Assembly (NCBI GenBank): GCA_023394255.1
Contig: JAEXAZ010000122.1
Location: forward strand, 1 to 10,694
Reading direction: 5' to 3'
Source of the DNA: Bacillota bacterium
GTDB lineage: Bacteria; Bacillota; Clostridia; Oscillospirales; Ruminococcaceae
Length of the DNA: 10,694 nucleotides
In this document: piece by piece, positions 1 to 6,614 of the stretch
Position numbering within the stretch: position 1 is the stretch's first letter
Layout of the letters: each line of letters begins with the position of its first letter
Position numbers and translations under genes: made by a program
The notes under the pieces: model-generated
Told to the model about the DNA's origin: nothing
What the model saw: only the letters and a program-made list of their open reading frames with translations
Databases searched by the model: none

Positions 1-72
1 GACTTGAACTGTCACGAGGTTGCCCTCGAGGGATTTTAAGTCCCTTGCGTCTGCCGATTCCGCCACTGCGGC
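1..72 (-). tRNA. tRNA-Leu (anticodon UAA), 3' end cut by window edge
   Basis: Read on the minus strand, the gene starts GCCGCAGTGGCGGAATCGGC, the 5' acceptor strand and D-arm typical of bacterial tRNA-Leu. The anticodon arm is AGGGA-CTTAAAA-TCCCT, giving anticodon TAA at 36-38. It is followed by a long class II variable arm (CGAGG-GCAA-CCTCG) and the T-loop start GTTCAAGTC. The remainder of the T-stem, the 3' acceptor strand and any CCA lie beyond base 1. The long variable arm with this D-arm fits Leu. A promoter lies directly upstream. Confidence 0.95.
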
Positions 73-85
73 GAGTGCGTTTATT

Positions 86-114
86 ATCATACAATATTAT
101 TCCGCGTTCGTCAA
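86..114 (-). promoter_or_regulatory. Promoter of the tRNA-Leu gene
   Basis: On the minus strand, TTGACG (109-114) is followed after exactly 17 bases by TATGAT (86-91). The tRNA 5' end is 13 bases beyond the -10 box. This is a near-consensus sigma-A promoter, and it begins only 2 bases after the DHHW gene's stop codon. The tRNA can therefore be transcribed independently, although read-through from the upstream genes is also possible because no terminator is visible in between. Confidence 0.85.
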
Positions 115-118
115 GTGG

Positions 119-1216
119 TCATGCGCCGGGCAAATCCTTCAGAGCAGAGAGCTGATTGCGCAGCACAAAGCTGTCCACAGAATAAGCAAAGAGCACCTGA
201 TTATAGTTCTTAACCGAGATGTTTTTCAATTGCTCGGCAGTTATCTTTTCGGTATCGACTACCGTTACCCGCCCATAATTAATTAAAAGAAACGGCAGAT
301 AGCTTTGCACGGAACGGTCGCCAAACAGCAACAGGCGGCTTCCCTGCTGGGAATTGGTAACAGAGATATCAATGACCGGGGACATGCCGCCCAGAAGAAC
401 GTCCATCGTGCCGCCGAGCTGTTTTTTCCAGCCGGGATACAGCGTGTAATAACGGCGGGACCCGTCAGCGTCATAATGGGTCACTATATAATAACGGCGA
501 TATTTTGAAAAAATATACGCGGAAACCCGGTCCGGCGTAATTTCCCGATACGGCGAACGTTTATAAAGATCTCCGTAATAGTTGTAGTCCATATGATCCA
601 CATCGAATTCTTCCAGTCCCCTGACCCGCCAGTCTCCCAATTTTTTCGATGCGGCCGTATAGACATAATACCCGCCCAACCCTGTTATGGTATTATCGGT
701 GCGATAGTAAAGGTACTCATCCTGGTGACTGAACAGGGTGGGATACACATCGATGGCGTTTACAAAGCCCGACAGACGCCGATAGGCCTCGTCAATAAAG
801 GCCTTCTGATCATAAATTTCCGCATAGTGCGGCACCTTATTCTGTTGGATAGCGCTTGCCGTGGGGATCAGCATCAGATAGCTGGGGCATTCAAAGCTGC
901 GCACGAAGTTTTTGACCGCCTGCATATTGGCGTTGGCTTCCTTCAAGTCTTTAGAAGGATGGATATCCAGCATCAGGGTATCCCCCGAGATAAAAACGCC
1001 GTTTTGCTCCTGATTTCCTCCCAAATAGCGAAGCGATACCTGTAATCGTCTCAACGGCTCTGAAGCCGGAAACTTCTCCGCGACGGATTTTTCCATCTTT
1101 TCCGGATAGTTCCCTGCGGATAAATCAACTGTCGAAAAGGCGGAAACCGAAAGAAGAAATGCCGGCACAGCAATCAGCGCCAGCAAAAAGAGGACTCCAA
1201 CAATTCTGTCTTTCAT
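119..1216 (-). CDS. DHHW/AlgX-like exported protein, catalytic residues replaced
   Basis: A 365-residue protein with one N-terminal hydrophobic segment (about residues 5-25), so probably a membrane-anchored or secreted protein outside the cell. It resembles the DHHW family, SGNH-like relatives of AlgJ/AlgX that work with an MBOAT protein in acetylating cell-surface polysaccharide. The family blocks are recognisable: YYRTD then GGYYVYTAASKKLG around 170-194, and LLLFGDRSVQSYLPFL at 295-310. The name-giving DHHW is DNTI (174-177) and the GDS serine is Arg301. By the AlgJ/AlgX model the catalytic His and Ser are therefore both missing while the Asp remains. The frame is intact and of normal family length. 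ATG at 1216 is preceded by AGGGGG at about 7 bases. It follows the MBOAT gene by 33 bases, almost certainly in one operon. Likely a pseudoenzyme or repurposed partner; its substrate is unknown. Confidence 0.75.
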   Translation of the reverse strand: MKDRIVGVLFLLALIAVPAFLLSVSAFSTVDLSAGNYPEKMEKSVAEKFPASEPLRRLQVSLRYLGGNQEQNGVFISGDTLMLDIHPSKDLKEANANMQAVKNFVRSFECPSYLMLIPTASAIQQNKVPHYAEIYDQKAFIDEAYRRLSGFVNAIDVYPTLFSHQDEYLYYRTDNTITGLGGYYVYTAASKKLGDWRVRGLEEFDVDHMDYNYYGDLYKRSPYREITPDRVSAYIFSKYRRYYIVTHYDADGSRRYYTLYPGWKKQLGGTMDVLLGGMSPVIDISVTNSQQGSRLLLFGDRSVQSYLPFLLINYGRVTVVDTEKITAEQLKNISVKNYNQVLFAYSVDSFVLRNQLSALKDLPGA

Positions 1217-1249
1217 AAGCTGCCCCCTGACCTTCGTATTTCTATATCA

Positions 1250-2581
1250 TCACAGCAAAAAAGCTGTTGCCAGCATCAGCAAAATCACATCGGAAACTAT
1301 GGATATCACATCCCCCAATTTTGACGCATGTTTTTTTATGATTGCCATTAGTTTCCCCGGAAGATTGCCGGAGCAGACGGCAGACACGAGCAACGCCAAA
1401 TAATTGGAAGCCAGAAGATATAAAATGCGATTGTCAAATGCCGCCACATTGTTACCAAACCCAAACATAATTCTGAGATAATTGAAAGATTCCGACGGGG
1501 TTTTTCCGATAAAGATTGCAAAAGAAACCAGCACCACTGCCAAACAATAAAGCCACCGGAAAAGCGGTGAAATGAAATCAATGTATTTCAGCAATGCATA
1601 CCGTTCAAGGATAATAAAAACGGTAAAGTAAACACCCCATAAAAGCAGGTTGACGCTGACGCCAAACCACAGCCCCATCAGAATCGTCACCAGCAAAATA
1701 TTGAATATGCCGGAAATCATGCTTCCCTGCGTTGCGCCAAGATTCAAATAAACATAGCGGCGCAGAAAACGATTCACGGTGATATTAAACCGGCCGAAAA
1801 ATTCGTTGACGCTCAGTGAGCAATACGGATTGCTGAAGTTCTCGGGCAGCTCCAGGCCAAACATCAGCCCCAGGCCTTTTGCCATATCGCACAGCCCGGA
1901 TAAAATAAAATAGGCTGCGAGCGCCATTGTCACTGCCATAGACCAAATTGTCAGCACAGTGGTGTCATAGGTCGGAATCGCCTGAAGAGATTGAAACAGA
2001 GTCAGCATCGTGTCGCCCAAAATCACTTTTTTGGCAAGGCCCCGGATAAAGAAGCTTGCCCCCCGCCCTATTTTTTTCAAAGTTACGCGCATGGAATCAA
2101 TCTGCGGCATCAGGCGGCTGTAGCTTACCAGCGGTCCGGCATAGAGTTTCGGGAAAAAACCGACAAAGAGGGCATACTTAATCAGGCTGTGCTGGCAACT
2201 GATGCTCCCCCGATAGCATTCAAGCATATACCCCATGGAAGTCAGGCAGTAAACCCCAAGCCCAAGCGGTACATGCGTACCGCTCAGCTGGCTCATGACA
2301 CTGTAATAAGCAATCAGCACAATGCTTTTCACGACCGAACAAACCATGATCGCTTTTCTGAGGCGCTGAAAATCCCGGCATCGACTCATCAGCAGAGCCA
2401 TCCCATAGTCAAACAGAATCACGCCCGCCAGCAAAATCAGGTTTTCCCCTTCAAGCAGCAGGTAATAGGCCGCGGAAATCACCGTTAAAAATACAGGCCG
2501 CAGCCGTACCGGCAATAACAGGCACAGCAAAAGCATCGCGGGGAGAAAAAGGTAAACAAAGGACAAGCTGAACATATGCAT
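1250..2581 (-). CDS. MBOAT-family membrane protein lacking both conserved histidines
   Basis: A multi-spanning membrane protein (443 residues from the ATG at 2581) of the AlgI/PatA/DltB-like MBOAT family, which normally moves acyl groups across the membrane to surface glycans. Family blocks are clear (numbering from an upstream GTG at 2590): FFPKLYAGPL at 145-154, SGLCDMAKGLGLMFG at 231-245, ENFSNPY at 250-256, FLRRYVYLNLGA at 275-286. The two family histidines are absent: the RWHISLS block reads RFNITVN (Asn269) and GLWHG reads GLWFG (Phe309). Both codons were checked (AAT at 1784-1786, TTT at 1664-1666). Acyltransferase activity by the usual mechanism is therefore doubtful. Possible starts are GTG 2590, ATG 2581 and ATG 2575. 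ATG 2581 has AGGGGG at 8 bases, like the DHHW gene; ATG 2575 has GGAG at 9. It lies 48 bases after the Toprim gene. Confidence 0.85.
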   Translation of the reverse strand: MHMFSLSFVYLFLPAMLLLCLLLPVRLRPVFLTVISAAYYLLLEGENLILLAGVILFDYGMALLMSRCRDFQRLRKAIMVCSVVKSIVLIAYYSVMSQLSGTHVPLGLGVYCLTSMGYMLECYRGSISCQHSLIKYALFVGFFPKLYAGPLVSYSRLMPQIDSMRVTLKKIGRGASFFIRGLAKKVILGDTMLTLFQSLQAIPTYDTTVLTIWSMAVTMALAAYFILSGLCDMAKGLGLMFGLELPENFSNPYCSLSVNEFFGRFNITVNRFLRRYVYLNLGATQGSMISGIFNILLVTILMGLWFGVSVNLLLWGVYFTVFIILERYALLKYIDFISPLFRWLYCLAVVLVSFAIFIGKTPSESFNYLRIMFGFGNNVAAFDNRILYLLASNYLALLVSAVCSGNLPGKLMAIIKKHASKLGDVISIVSDVILLMLATAFLL

Positions 2582-2601
2582 GGACTCCACCCCCTTCCAC
2601 G

Positions 2602-2618
2602 GGCAGGCTGTGCCTGCC
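2602..2618 (-). other. Intercistronic hairpin before the MBOAT gene
   Basis: Perfect 7-bp inverted repeat GGCAGGC-TGT-GCCTGCC in the 48-base gap between the Toprim gene and the MBOAT gene. No T-run follows on the minus strand, so it is not a standard Rho-independent terminator. It could slow ribosomes or ribonucleases, or partly separate expression of the MBOAT-DHHW pair from comEC-holA. Confidence 0.5.
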
Positions 2619-2629
2619 AGCTGAAAACC

Positions 2630-3226
2630 CTATTGCAATTCTTCCAGAATCTGCTGTAACTGTGAGCGGGAATACAGGGAATTCACCACTTTGAGCAGCG
2701 CATTAGCATTCATCCGCGCGGGCAGCCGCAGCCGGTTCAGAAGCCGCTGGCGCAGTATAAAGCTGTTCTCCCCACCGGACAATCCCCATTCCACAAAATC
2801 CGCCTTGGTCACCGGGTCGCCGTCCTTTGCGGAAGTCCCGCTGTTTTCCACCGAAACGCCGGCGCGCCGGAACGCTTCCAGAAGCATATCGGCGGGAATC
2901 CCTTCCACGCCCAGCTTCCCCTCGGCGGACGGCCGGATTTTTCGCCGTTCTTTGCCGAACAGGTCAGGGATATAGACATGTATGATCTTATCGGTGTCCA
3001 CGGCGCCCGCGATATAGCTTCGGATGCGGAATCCCGCCGCGTCGGAATCCGTCAAAATAATGATCCCGTCTTTTTCCGCCAGCGCGCGAAAAAGCGCCAG
3101 CCTCTTTTTATCCCGGAAGATGTCAAATCCCCCGGTTGTCAAAATGGTGGCATCGACCAGCGAGCTCAGTTTTGCCTGATCGTATCTGCCCTCCACAATA
3201 ATGGTCTGTTTTACTTTTATCTTCAT
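2630..3226 (-). CDS. Toprim-domain protein, RNase M5-like
   Basis: A 198-residue soluble protein. The N-terminal half is a Toprim domain: IIVEGRYD with Glu12, then IIILTDSDAAGFRIR with Asp60 and Asp62, the Glu and DxD pattern that binds Mg2+ in primases, topoisomerases and RNase M5. Length is close to RNase M5, which trims 5S rRNA precursors, and the C-terminal half looks like the extra domain found in that group (DUF4093-like, by eye). It differs from classical RNase M5 in the region between the motifs, where GGFDIFRDKKR stands in place of a GSAI-type block, so RNase M5 activity is not assured. ATG at 3226 is chosen because the Toprim fold starts right after it. It lies 4 bases past the holA stop, implying translational coupling. 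Confidence 0.8.
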   Translation of the reverse strand: MKIKVKQTIIVEGRYDQAKLSSLVDATILTTGGFDIFRDKKRLALFRALAEKDGIIILTDSDAAGFRIRSYIAGAVDTDKIIHVYIPDLFGKERRKIRPSAEGKLGVEGIPADMLLEAFRRAGVSVENSGTSAKDGDPVTKADFVEWGLSGGENSFILRQRLLNRLRLPARMNANALLKVVNSLYSRSQLQQILEELQ

Positions 3227-3230
3227 AGGT

Positions 3231-4265
3231 TCACTTTTTCTCTGCCAGCAAAAATAATTTTGCGATCGTCTGCTCCAATAAAACCCGGTCATCACCGCCT
3301 GTGCTTTTCAGCCCGAAATCCGCCTCCGCGAGCAGAGCCAGCATTTTGCCGATCTGCGGCGCCGTATATGCCCCGCTGTCCGCCATAGCGTTTTTCACCA
3401 GAAACTCCCGGTTTTTTGCGTAACCAAGGTCAATGGCTGCCTGAGCCGGCGCCACGCCGGCCTGCCGGGCGGCATAGCCGCGATAAAGGTCTACAAAAGA
3501 GCCTGCCAGAACCGCCAATATCCTGGATGCGGGTTCGCGCAGATCGGACAGCTGATCCACCAGTTCCATCGCACGGGAAAAATTGCCCCGCAGGATCGCC
3601 TTTGACAGGTCAAATACTTTTGCCTGAAGGACAACGGTTACAACCGCGTCAATATCTTCGCGGGTGATGGGGCCGCCGCCCACATAGGCACACAGCTTTT
3701 CCATCTCGGACCACAGCAGCTGCATGTCGTCCGTACAGCGTTCCACCAGATAAGCGGCGTTTTCGCTGGAAAGCTCACAGCCGTTCTTTTGGGCGCGGTC
3801 GCGCAGAAAGCGGTAGAGGTCACCGGTTTTACGGGTCCCCAGTTCCACGACCCCGCCCGCCTTGTCGCAGGTTTTGATCAGCGTATTCAGCCGCTCTTTT
3901 TTCGAGGGCGGGTTTTTTACGGTGATAAGGACAGTTGTGGTCTGCGGAGGGTCGGCGAGCACCCCGCACAGTTCCGAAAAAGTGCCGGCGTCCAGCTTAT
4001 CCAAATCGAGGTCCAGCGTGACGCACCGGTAATCCGCAAACATGGGCAGCTGCTCCACAGCATTAAAAAAAGACTGCATATCGAGGTTGCCGTTATGAAA
4101 GCGATGAAGGTTGAATTCGCTGTATGCGCTGCCAAGCGTTTTTTTCATCAGCAGCTTTTCATAAAGCCCGATCAGATAGACCTGCGTCCCGTAAAGCAGG
4201 TAAACCCGCAGGAGCTCGGGGCTTTTTACATGTTTGGAAAAATCGCTTTCCAGTTGAAATTTCAT
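3231..4265 (-). CDS. holA: DNA polymerase III subunit delta
   Basis: A 344-residue clamp-loader subunit, the part that opens the sliding clamp at the replication fork. Visible family features are the N-terminal VYLLYGTQVYLI at 21-32 (the usual YGxE-type start of the delta fold, here with GTQ), PMFADYRCVTLD at about 74-85, DDMQLLWSEMEKLCAY at about 179-194, and the helical C-terminal domain ending LLEQTIAKLFLL. Length matches the Bacillus protein of about 347 residues. ATG at 4265 is preferred over an upstream TTG at 4286 because AAAGGGA lies about 8 bases ahead of it. It sits 23 bases after comEC, a common Bacillota order, and 4 bases before the Toprim gene, so the three genes are probably one transcript. 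Confidence 0.92.
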   Translation of the reverse strand: MKFQLESDFSKHVKSPELLRVYLLYGTQVYLIGLYEKLLMKKTLGSAYSEFNLHRFHNGNLDMQSFFNAVEQLPMFADYRCVTLDLDLDKLDAGTFSELCGVLADPPQTTTVLITVKNPPSKKERLNTLIKTCDKAGGVVELGTRKTGDLYRFLRDRAQKNGCELSSENAAYLVERCTDDMQLLWSEMEKLCAYVGGGPITREDIDAVVTVVLQAKVFDLSKAILRGNFSRAMELVDQLSDLREPASRILAVLAGSFVDLYRGYAARQAGVAPAQAAIDLGYAKNREFLVKNAMADSGAYTAPQIGKMLALLAEADFGLKSTGGDDRVLLEQTIAKLFLLAEKK

Positions 4266-4288
4266 AAAGCAGTTCCCTTTTCTCAAAG

Positions 4289-6358
4289 CTATCTCGATGT
4301 ATAGAAAGCGGATTCCGGTTCAATGAGCGGCTCTTTCGGCAGCCTGACGGAAAATACACTGCCGCCGTAATAGCTGTCCTGCGCTTTCATATCCAGGCGC
4401 GGGTCGACAATCAGTTCATTGCGCCCGTTGAGCAGGATATGTGCGGGCAGCGCAAGCTGCCTGAATTCCTTCACGATGCTGAGCCCGCCGATCTCCATCC
4501 GAACCGACTTGGCGTCTTTTCCCTCGGCTGAAATCCTGACATTTCCGAACAGTACCGACACGAACCCATAGGATTCATCCAGCGAGACCGTCGCTTCCAC
4601 CGGCAGCGCTTTCGCCAGCGAAACTGTCGGGCTCTTATCAAGCTGCGCGTCCTTCTCCGCAACCAAAAGCGTGATTCCCGTAACGCCGCGGTCAGCGAAA
4701 AATGCGGCAAGGTTTTGCGCGGCGCGTTCGGAATCCGGCGCGCCGACCACCGCCCCCTGTTTCCCATAAGCGATCGCAACGCTTTGGCCGTATTCATCCG
4801 CCTCGAACCAGACGGCATTGCCCGCCGTCACCTTCTGCGAAAAAGCCCCCGCGAGGAGTGAAATCACCGCAAGGCAGGCGGCATAGCGCTTCACCGCGGC
4901 GTCCGCGCGCAGATACCACAGCAGTACCGCCACGCATACGCAAACCACAATCCAGATCAGCAGGTAGCACTCCGTAACCGGCAGCGCCGCGAGTTTCTGC
5001 CCCGACCACCATCTGCAAATCCAGTTGATCCATTTTACGGCGATTCCGCCCACAAACCCGGCAATTCTGCCGGGCAGACTCAGCCCCGGAAACAGCCCTG
5101 CCAGCCCGCAAAGCATCCCGCCGCCGAGCGCGAACGGCACCGAAGCGGCAACCAGCAGATTGGTCAGCGGCGAGACCAGCGAGACATAGCCGAACTCCCG
5201 GCACACGACCGGCAGCGTCAGGAGGTTTGCACAGACGGACACAGACACGCAGGAAAGGATACCGTAACGCCAGCGGCCGCGTTTTCTCAGCTCCGGCAGG
5301 CTGATTTTCCAGACCCGGAGGCTGTACCACTCCGCCAGCGGCTTTGTAAACGTAAGGATTCCGAGCGTGGCGAAATAAGACAGCTGAAAGCTGATGCCGA
5401 ATACGGCGTAGGGGTTTTGCAAAAGAATGAGAATCGCGGCAAGCCCCAGGGAATTGCGGGCGTCGGCGTCCCTGCCGAGCAGCTGCGCCGCAGTCAGGAG
5501 AAGCAGCATGATGCCGGCGCGGGTTACGGAATGTGAAAATCCCGTAAGTCCCATAAACAGCAGCACAGCCGCAATCGTGCACAGGGCACTTTGGCGCGGC
5601 GAGAACTTCAGAAAACGCAGGAGTCCGGAGAGCAGCACCACCAGAACGGCAAGATGCAGCCCGGAAACCGCGAGCAGGTGCGAAACCCCGGCGCGGGAAT
5701 AGTCCCGCCGAAGTTCCGGGGAGAGCTGTTCGGTCCTGCCGAACAGCATCGCGGAAAGCACCGTCCCTTCCTCGCCGGTCAGGTTCCTGGTGATCCCGCG
5801 GCTCATGGCGTCACGCCAGACAGCCAGCCGGACCGCGAATGGAGCCGCGCTTCCCGTCTTCCGGGCATCCGTCAGTCTCCCCGAAAAGCGGATATTTTCA
5901 CTGTAAAGCCTGTTGATCCGCTCCGGATCGTTTTCCAGCTCTATCAAACAGTTTACCACATCTCCGGTACCGACATCAAGTGCGTTGAAATCGACCGCAC
6001 GAATGGTGACATTCTTCAAGCCCCTCGGAAGGTCTTTGGACGTGCGGATGGTCAGCCGCCTGTAATTCCGGTAGACTGCCTGGTCGGTTACCGTGCCGGT
6101 AATCCTTTGGACGGTGCCCAGATAGGGTTCCGACGGCGCAATCACAGCGGCGCGATAGGCCGCGACGGAAAACATGCAGGTGCAGAAAGCGGCGGCACAC
6201 ACAGCAAACCGGCGCGGCAGTTTTCTTCCGGCCACCGCTAAAATTCCCAGCAGAACCGCGCCAAACAGCAAACAGACCGCCGGGCTCCACCCAAGGCCCA
6301 GCGCCAGGGCCGCCGACGCCAGCCAAACCAGGCCCGCCGCGTGAAACACCCGGATCAT
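4289..6358 (-). CDS. comEC: ComEC/Rec2 DNA internalisation channel, degenerate C-terminal nuclease-like domain
   Basis: A 689-residue polytopic membrane protein, the channel that passes single-stranded DNA into the cytoplasm during transformation. In order: hydrophobic N-terminus (about 5-75), a soluble DUF4131-like OB-fold region (about 80-165), and the Competence domain (about 195-485) with SHLLAVSGLHLAVL at 226-239, LTGFSHSVTRAGIM at 271-284 and NPYAVFGISFQLSYFA at 315-330. Residues 512-689 occupy the position of the metallo-beta-lactamase-like domain but lack its HxHxDH motif: ITLLVAEKDAQLDKS (562-576) stands where a LTHxHxDH block is expected, and no DVGQGD motif is seen. The protein is shorter than the Bacillus one (776). 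ATG at 6358 is chosen because the hydrophobic N-terminus starts there and GGGAAAG precedes it; the frame stays open to 6631. A 15-codon ORF overlaps the start. Confidence 0.93.
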   Translation of the reverse strand: MIRVFHAAGLVWLASAALALGLGWSPAVCLLFGAVLLGILAVAGRKLPRRFAVCAAAFCTCMFSVAAYRAAVIAPSEPYLGTVQRITGTVTDQAVYRNYRRLTIRTSKDLPRGLKNVTIRAVDFNALDVGTGDVVNCLIELENDPERINRLYSENIRFSGRLTDARKTGSAAPFAVRLAVWRDAMSRGITRNLTGEEGTVLSAMLFGRTEQLSPELRRDYSRAGVSHLLAVSGLHLAVLVVLLSGLLRFLKFSPRQSALCTIAAVLLFMGLTGFSHSVTRAGIMLLLLTAAQLLGRDADARNSLGLAAILILLQNPYAVFGISFQLSYFATLGILTFTKPLAEWYSLRVWKISLPELRKRGRWRYGILSCVSVSVCANLLTLPVVCREFGYVSLVSPLTNLLVAASVPFALGGGMLCGLAGLFPGLSLPGRIAGFVGGIAVKWINWICRWWSGQKLAALPVTECYLLIWIVVCVCVAVLLWYLRADAAVKRYAACLAVISLLAGAFSQKVTAGNAVWFEADEYGQSVAIAYGKQGAVVGAPDSERAAQNLAAFFADRGVTGITLLVAEKDAQLDKSPTVSLAKALPVEATVSLDESYGFVSVLFGNVRISAEGKDAKSVRMEIGGLSIVKEFRQLALPAHILLNGRNELIVDPRLDMKAQDSYYGGSVFSVRLPKEPLIEPESAFYTSR

Positions 6359-6402
6359 CCTGCTTTCCCTTTTCCCCGGCTCCTCTTTCCTATTCTTCCC
6401 AT
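6355..6402 (-). CDS. Possible 15-residue basic leader peptide ahead of comEC
   Basis: ATG at 6402 is preceded by a perfect AGGAGG (6408-6413) at 5 bases, the best ribosome site in the region. It encodes MGRIGKRSRGKGKAG and stops with TGA overlapping the comEC ATG (ATGA, 6355-6358). The comEC frame has no start codon served by that AGGAGG. This suggests translational coupling: ribosomes load here and restart on comEC. The same frame is open upstream to 6540 with GC-rich third positions but without a convincing start. The peptide itself may have no function; existence as a translated unit is inference. Confidence 0.35.
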   Translation of the reverse strand: MGRIGKRSRGKGKAG

Positions 6403-6563
6403 AATTTCCTCCTGCGAAACCGCCCTGTCCGCCGTAAAAAGCAAAAAATGCCGCCCCGCCCGGGTGAAATACTCCCGGAAGGACAGCAGCGACAACGTAT
6501 TGCAGACAAACGCTTCGTTGCCTGAAAACAAGCCGGTTTTCTATCAAACATTCAGAAAAACTC

Positions 6564-6579
6564 ATGATAATATTATCAT
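6564..6579. repeat. 16-bp perfect palindrome over the comEC -10 region
   Basis: ATGATAATATTATCAT reads the same on both strands and covers the -10 box and likely start point of comEC transcription. The placement fits an operator, but AT-rich -10 boxes are prone to chance symmetry. No regulator can be named. Confidence 0.4.
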
Positions 6580-6601
6580 ACAATCCTCCCCAACGCAACA
6601 A
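6572..6601 (-). promoter_or_regulatory. Candidate comEC promoter
   Basis: On the minus strand the sequence TATGATAAT (6572-6580) is a good -10 region. The -35 candidate TTGTTG (6596-6601) lies 18 bases from GATAAT or 15 from TATGAT, so it is weak or poorly spaced. The 14 bases ATTGTATGATAATA around this -10 are identical to those of the tRNA-Leu promoter (82-95), which supports the call. Transcription from here would leave a leader of about 210 bases before the comEC ATG. Confidence 0.5.
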
Positions 6602-6614
6602 AAATCTGCCTTTT

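Noticed and set aside
119..2581. MBOAT and DHHW genes as decaying pseudogenes
   Set aside because: Both frames are full length without stops or frameshifts, have ribosome sites and keep the fold motifs; only catalytic positions are changed.
2602..2618. Hairpin before the MBOAT gene as a Rho-independent terminator
   Set aside because: The 7-bp stem is not followed by a T-run on either strand.
6355..6540. A 61-codon frame running into the 15-codon leader ORF as a longer gene
   Set aside because: It has coding-like GC-rich third positions, but an in-frame TAG lies at 6541-6543 and there is no ATG/GTG or ribosome site before the ATG at 6402, so only the short ORF is supportable.
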